Below are positions 60,173-64,000 of a stretch of 64,000 nt of DNA, piece after piece. Every line of letters starts with the position of its first letter. Positions within the stretch are counted from its first letter, which is position 1. A program made the translations under genes and the position numbers. Location of the stretch: the NCBI RefSeq assembly GCF_023273875.1, contig NZ_CP096882.1, positions 3,596,001-3,660,000 on the forward strand. The letters run 5' to 3'. Under the pieces are notes generated by a model. The model did no database searches, was not told where the DNA came from, and was given only the letters and a program-made list of their open reading frames with translations. This DNA comes from Pseudarthrobacter sp. SSS035 (GTDB taxonomy: Bacteria; Actinomycetota; Actinomycetes; Actinomycetales; Micrococcaceae).

Positions 60173-61455
60173 CGCACACTGAAGGCAGGGCGCCGGGGAA
60201 GTCGACTATTGCTGCACGCCAGGCGGCTTCTGTGGGATTGGCGTCGATTGCTTCTGCTGCAGCCGGGTACCTGGTCATCTGGTTTGTGCCGCGGGTACTG
60301 AACAAGGCAGATAACGCCGAGTTCCTGGCTTTTTGGTCAGCGCTCTTCCTGTTGTTCGGTATTCTCGGCGGCCTTCAAACGGAGATCATTAGGTACGTGA
60401 CCGCGTTGGGCACGGACCCTGCCGGCAAGCCCCGCGGCGGCACGGAGCAGCCCCGAACGGTGCCTCTGTTCGCAGTGGTCTTCGGCATTGCCGCCGGGGT
60501 CGCCCTCGTATTGGTGATGACGTCACTGCTATGGGGCCGCGCAGTGCTGGGCCCCCACTGGGTGGTGCTGGTTTTCGTCCTCGCCGGTGCCTGCGTGGCC
60601 TTCTCCGTCCACGCCGCGTTGGCGGGCGTCCTCAGCGGCCGGCACCTCTGGGGCAATTTCTCAGCCCTCGTCGCTTCCGAGTCCTCGTTCCGGCTGGTCC
60701 TTGTCCTCATCGTCGGTTTGCTGGCGGGTTCCACTGCCGGGCTGGCAGCAGCGGCAGCTGCCGGCGCCCTCGCCTGGGGGCTGGTAGCCGTCTTCAGCCC
60801 CGAGCTGCGGTCCGCGTTCAGGATGCCGTTGGCCGTTCCCGTCAGCGACTTTGCACGGAAAGTGGGCCACGCCAGCATCTCGACGGCCGCCAGCGCGTCA
60901 CTCGTTGTCGGATTCCCGATCTTGTATCGGATCACGACACCGGCTGACGTGTACCTCGCGTCGGCTCCTCTGCTGCTTGCCATACTCCTGACCAGGGCAC
61001 CGCTGATGGTTCCGCTGGGAACCTTCCAGAGCGTCGCCATCGCCCATTTCGTCCGGCACCGCGACCGCGGCCTTACGGCACTCCGGCCGATCGCCCTCGC
61101 AATTACCGGCGTCGCGCTTGTGGGCGCCGTGGCGGCGTACTTCCTGGGGCCCCGGCTAATGGTCCTGCTGTTCGGCCCGGACTACCACGTAGCGCCGTGG
61201 ATCCTGGCTGGGCTGACCGCTGCCGCCGCAGTGCTGGCGCTGCTCACCCTCACCGGCGGTATGTGTGTAGCCCTTAACCGGCACCGAGTATCTTCTGTCG
61301 GCTGGGTGAGCGCAGGCGCCCTTACGTTGCTGGTCCTCCTGCTGCCGCTGGAGGCGGACTTCCGGGCCGTTGCGTCCCTGCTAATAGGCCCGTTGCTGGG
61401 CGTTGCCATCCACACAGTGGCACTGTCTCGCCGCACTGCTGTTCCGTCGGTGTAG
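60169..61455 (+). CDS. Wzx-type polysaccharide flippase family protein
   Basis: This 428-residue polytopic protein has about twelve membrane helices. The start (ARQAASVGLASIASAAAGYL) and the evenly spaced Gly/Ala-rich helices are of the MOP/Wzx polysaccharide-transporter kind. It would move a lipid-linked oligosaccharide across the membrane, a second export route beside the Wzm/Wzt pair. The ATG overlaps the stop of the 18-codon frame. The lysozyme gene is convergent 40 bp downstream. Confidence 0.85.
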   Translation: MTHTEGRAPGKSTIAARQAASVGLASIASAAAGYLVIWFVPRVLNKADNAEFLAFWSALFLLFGILGGLQTEIIRYVTALGTDPAGKPRGGTEQPRTVPLFAVVFGIAAGVALVLVMTSLLWGRAVLGPHWVVLVFVLAGACVAFSVHAALAGVLSGRHLWGNFSALVASESSFRLVLVLIVGLLAGSTAGLAAAAAAGALAWGLVAVFSPELRSAFRMPLAVPVSDFARKVGHASISTAASASLVVGFPILYRITTPADVYLASAPLLLAILLTRAPLMVPLGTFQSVAIAHFVRHRDRGLTALRPIALAITGVALVGAVAAYFLGPRLMVLLFGPDYHVAPWILAGLTAAAAVLALLTLTGGMCVALNRHRVSSVGWVSAGALTLLVLLLPLEADFRAVASLLIGPLLGVAIHTVALSRRTAVPSV

Positions 61456-61494
61456 CCGCACGGGGCCCATAGTCTGGTGCCGTGGAGCGGGAAC

Positions 61495-64000
61495 TCAGTA
61501 GCGGGTAATTGTGTAGCCCGCCGCCGCACTCCACTTTATCGAACCACCCCTGAAGTACTGTACGCAACCATCCCCGGCGCAGGTTTCGGTGCTGGTGGGG
61601 AATCCGAAGAAGCCTTGCTGGGCCCCGTTGCTCCGCCATACGCCGCCAATGCCGCTGTTGTAGACAGCTCCCATGCCCACGCCGGATGCCCACAGAATCT
61701 CGCCGCCTGCGAACGACTGCGTGCATGAGGTTGCGGCACAAGTTTCCGTCGTCGTAGGGAAACCGAGCCGGCCCGATTCGGACCCGAGTGAGCGCCACAA
61801 GGATCCGATGCCACCGGAGAACACCGCTGCAGTACCGGTTGTGGGGGACCACAGGATGTCGCCTCCCGCGAAACTCTGGCGGCAGGTGCTGACGAGGCAG
61901 GTCTCGTTGCTAACGGGGAAGCCCAAGCGAGCATTCTCGGCTCCGAGCGTGCGCCAGAGGCCGCCGATAGCGCCGTTGTAAACGGCCCACTGTCCCGAGT
62001 CCGCCGTCCAGTAGATCGTTCCACCTCGAAAGCCCTGCTTGCATGTATTTCCGGCGCATGTTTCGTCCGAGGAAGGATAGCTGAGTCGGGTGTCTTGGCC
62101 ACCCATACCGTACCAAAGCGACCCAATTCCGGTTCCCTTGATTACTCCGAACGCCGAAGCCGTCGTCGCTGGATCGTTGAGGATCCGGCCCCCCGCGAAG
62201 TCCTGGAAGCATTCCACACTCCCACAGAACTGGGTATCGCCAGCCGGAGTGCCGAAGCGTCCATTGTCTGCCTGAAGAATTTTCCATTTCTCATATATCT
62301 CGCCGTTCGTGATGACCCATGCTCCGGACTCCGGCGTCCAGAAGATTTCGCCTCCCGCGAATGACTGCCTACAGGTCAAGCCTTGGCATGATTCGGCGGC
62401 AAGTGGCGCGCCGAGCCGTCCTGATAATGATCCTTGGGACTGCCACTTGGCGCCGATGAGTGTCCGCCATACAGGGAAGGCATTTGTGTCCAAGGTCCAT
62501 ACCATGATGCCGCCCTGGAATCCTTGCGTGCACTGAGAACTTGTACACGTTTGGTTTTCCATGGGATAGGCGAGTCTACCGTTTTCGGCGCCCAAGGCTT
62601 CCCATGCGTTTGCCACCTTTCCGGGGACCACTGCCCAGGGGCCAGATGCTGCAGTCCAAAGAATCTCGCCTCCTTGGAACATCTGACTGCATGCAGTAGT
62701 CGAACACGTCTCACTGCCCGTTGGATAGCCGAGGACGCCGGACGTTCCGCCCATCACGCTCCACCTAGCGCCAATACCGCCACTAAATACGGCCACTGCG
62801 GGGGTGGACGTGGACCAGTAGATGCTGCCGCCTTGGAAATCCTGTGAGCAGGCGGAGGCAGAGCAGGCTTCGTCAGACGTAGGGTATCCGAGGCGGCCGC
62901 CGACGCCGCCCCACTCGCGCCATGTACCGCCGATGGAGCTGAAGTATACGGCCTTGGCGCCGGTGTTGGAGTGCCAGATAATCTGGCCGCCAGCATACTG
63001 CCTGTAGCATCCACCGGATGGCAAGCCGCAGTACAGTGGGAGCGTCTGGGCCCCCAGCCGGCTGGAAGCGCCGCCCAAAGAGTTGTACTTGTTGAGGACA
63101 GGGTCGAAGCCTGTTGCGAGCGCCTGGAGTTCGGCGTAGCTTCCATTGAACACGTTCGAGTCGCCCACGAAAGGTCCCCGGCTGCTGTACTGCCAGATGT
63201 CGTATTTGGTCCAACCGGCCGGCAGCACGCCCGGTGAGACGGTTCGGTATGACGCGATGTGGAGCGGCTGGTTTCGGAACGCCGGGCTGTTACCCGTGCA
63301 CTGTGTCCACCAGTCGGTGGTGGTGTAGATCGCGGGATAGCGTCCTGTCCGTGTGTACATCGTGTTGGAGAAGTCTGCGATCCATTGGACCATCTGGCTC
63401 TGGGACATGTTGTAGCAGGTGTTGCCCAGTTCTGGGTATGGGTTGTATTCGATATCCAGCAGGGGAGGGAGGGTGCCTCCGTCGCCGCTCCAGGCACCGC
63501 CGTTGGACGCGAAGTAATTCGCCTGCGCGGCGCCGGAAGAAACATTAGGGATCGCGAAGTGGTAAGCGCCCCGGATCATGCCGACGCTGCGGGAGCCGTT
63601 GTACTGACTGGAAAAGTAGGGATTCAGATAACTGAGGGCTTCTGACGCTTTCACGTAGGCGAACAGCCCGCCCATGTTTCGCTGTTCCTGCCAATTCACC
63701 GCTCCCTGGTGGCTACTGACGTCGAGCCCCTGGATGCCGGGCGGCATGTATGTGGCCTGTGTCGAAGCCCCGGCTGATTCGGTGGCTGCCCTGATCCCGA
63801 GCTTTTGCTGCAGCCCTTGGCCCATGTGCGCGCCATGGGCCCCCTGTGCGGCTTTGAGTTGGGCCAGCATCTTTGCGTCAACTGTTGATCCCGGCGGAAC
63901 GGACTCGGTGGCGTTCGGAGCCGGGCTGGGCGCTGTTGCTTCGCCCGACGACGTGGCCGGTGCGGGCGCCGTCGGACTTTCCGTCGCAGTGGCCGTAGTC
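61495..64000 (-). CDS. Secreted GH25 muramidase with ten LGFP repeats (5' partial)
   Basis: The frame runs off the right edge (834 complete codons before the stop remain), so the signal peptide is not seen. The visible N-terminus is an Ala/Pro/Thr-rich linker. A GH25 domain follows with IQGLDVSSHQGAVNWQEQ (catalytic Asp) and PPLLDIEYNPY (Asp-x-Glu) at about 63150-63750. Ten tandem LGFP-type repeats of about 52 residues follow to the end, nearly all with two Cys flanking a short loop and the core RLGFP/RLGYPT with Q-x-F-x-GG. GH25 cleaves the MurNAc-GlcNAc bond. LGFP repeats anchor proteins to wall glycan in actinobacteria. The likely product is an exported wall-bound muramidase. Confidence 0.95.
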   Translation of the reverse strand, partial: TTATATESPTAPAPATSSGEATAPSPAPNATESVPPGSTVDAKMLAQLKAAQGAHGAHMGQGLQQKLGIRAATESAGASTQATYMPPGIQGLDVSSHQGAVNWQEQRNMGGLFAYVKASEALSYLNPYFSSQYNGSRSVGMIRGAYHFAIPNVSSGAAQANYFASNGGAWSGDGGTLPPLLDIEYNPYPELGNTCYNMSQSQMVQWIADFSNTMYTRTGRYPAIYTTTDWWTQCTGNSPAFRNQPLHIASYRTVSPGVLPAGWTKYDIWQYSSRGPFVGDSNVFNGSYAELQALATGFDPVLNKYNSLGGASSRLGAQTLPLYCGLPSGGCYRQYAGGQIIWHSNTGAKAVYFSSIGGTWREWGGVGGRLGYPTSDEACSASACSQDFQGGSIYWSTSTPAVAVFSGGIGARWSVMGGTSGVLGYPTGSETCSTTACSQMFQGGEILWTAASGPWAVVPGKVANAWEALGAENGRLAYPMENQTCTSSQCTQGFQGGIMVWTLDTNAFPVWRTLIGAKWQSQGSLSGRLGAPLAAESCQGLTCRQSFAGGEIFWTPESGAWVITNGEIYEKWKILQADNGRFGTPAGDTQFCGSVECFQDFAGGRILNDPATTASAFGVIKGTGIGSLWYGMGGQDTRLSYPSSDETCAGNTCKQGFRGGTIYWTADSGQWAVYNGAIGGLWRTLGAENARLGFPVSNETCLVSTCRQSFAGGDILWSPTTGTAAVFSGGIGSLWRSLGSESGRLGFPTTTETCAATSCTQSFAGGEILWASGVGMGAVYNSGIGGVWRSNGAQQGFFGFPTSTETCAGDGCVQYFRGGSIKWSAAAGYTITRY

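Noticed and set aside
1..64000. tRNA, rRNA or CRISPR arrays
   Set aside because: No cloverleaf-like sequence, ribosomal RNA stretch or regularly spaced repeat-spacer array was seen. The phased repeats at 24933 are too short and have no spacers.

Overview
The window is a 64 kb piece of a high-GC Gram-positive chromosome, most likely from an Arthrobacter/Pseudarthrobacter-type member of the Micrococcaceae. The grounds are high GC with GC-rich third codon positions, frequent GTG starts, a WhiB1-type regulator, the mtrA-mtrB-lpqB cluster, a 180-kDa-type NAD-glutamate dehydrogenase and a PdtaS-type kinase. From about 13 to 35 kb the gene content parallels the Mycobacterium tuberculosis Rv3246c-Rv3219 region (established knowledge, recalled rather than searched).

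Layout. 0-5.2 kb: oligopeptide/dipeptide-type ABC transporter (truncated binding protein, two permeases, fused double ATPase). 5.3-6.7 kb: chorismate mutase and a MetE-like protein. 6.8-13.0 kb, minus strand: DUF4166 protein and a tightly overlapped MoxR/DUF58/DUF4350/DUF4129/membrane-protein operon, divergent from mtrA. 13.2-23.5 kb: mtrA-mtrB-lpqB, a ComF-type phosphoribosyltransferase, hpf, a YcaQ-type glycosylase and secA. 23.6-28.0 kb: a little-described locus with an Rv3235-like protein, a LysM membrane protein, an unknown protein, a small excisionase/BldC-like HTH protein, a SAF-domain (CpaB-like) protein and a CpaE/MinD-like ATPase. Both divergent promoters here carry the same GTTTGATG repeat, phased at 10 bp. 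28.0-35.4 kb: NAD-glutamate dehydrogenase, pdtaS, whiB1 with a CRP-type box upstream, and a small membrane protein. 35.4-39.5 kb: a large FHA-FtsK/SpoIIIE (EssC/EccC-like) ATPase with no secretion partners in view.

39.7-64 kb is a cell-surface polysaccharide locus. It has an acetyltransferase containing an 8-bp tandem repeat, UDP-galactopyranose mutase, a Wzm/Wzt-type exporter, two glycosyltransferases (one GlfT-like), a pyruvyl transferase, a DUF6541 membrane protein, rmlA divergent from rmlB and a fused rmlC-rmlD, a GT2/DUF2304 pair, an OafA-SGNH acyltransferase, a decayed IS110 element, an NDP-sugar epimerase, another GT2, a Wzx-type flippase and a secreted GH25 muramidase with ten LGFP repeats that runs off the right edge. 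Together they suggest a rhamnose- and galactofuranose-containing, acylated and probably pyruvylated wall glycan, with a wall-binding muramidase beside it.

The items most worth a second look are the phased-repeat regulon at 24.9-25.9 kb, the possible phase-variable repeat at 39.86 kb, a leaderless 18-codon reading frame coupled to the flippase at 60.1 kb, and the signals upstream of whiB1.
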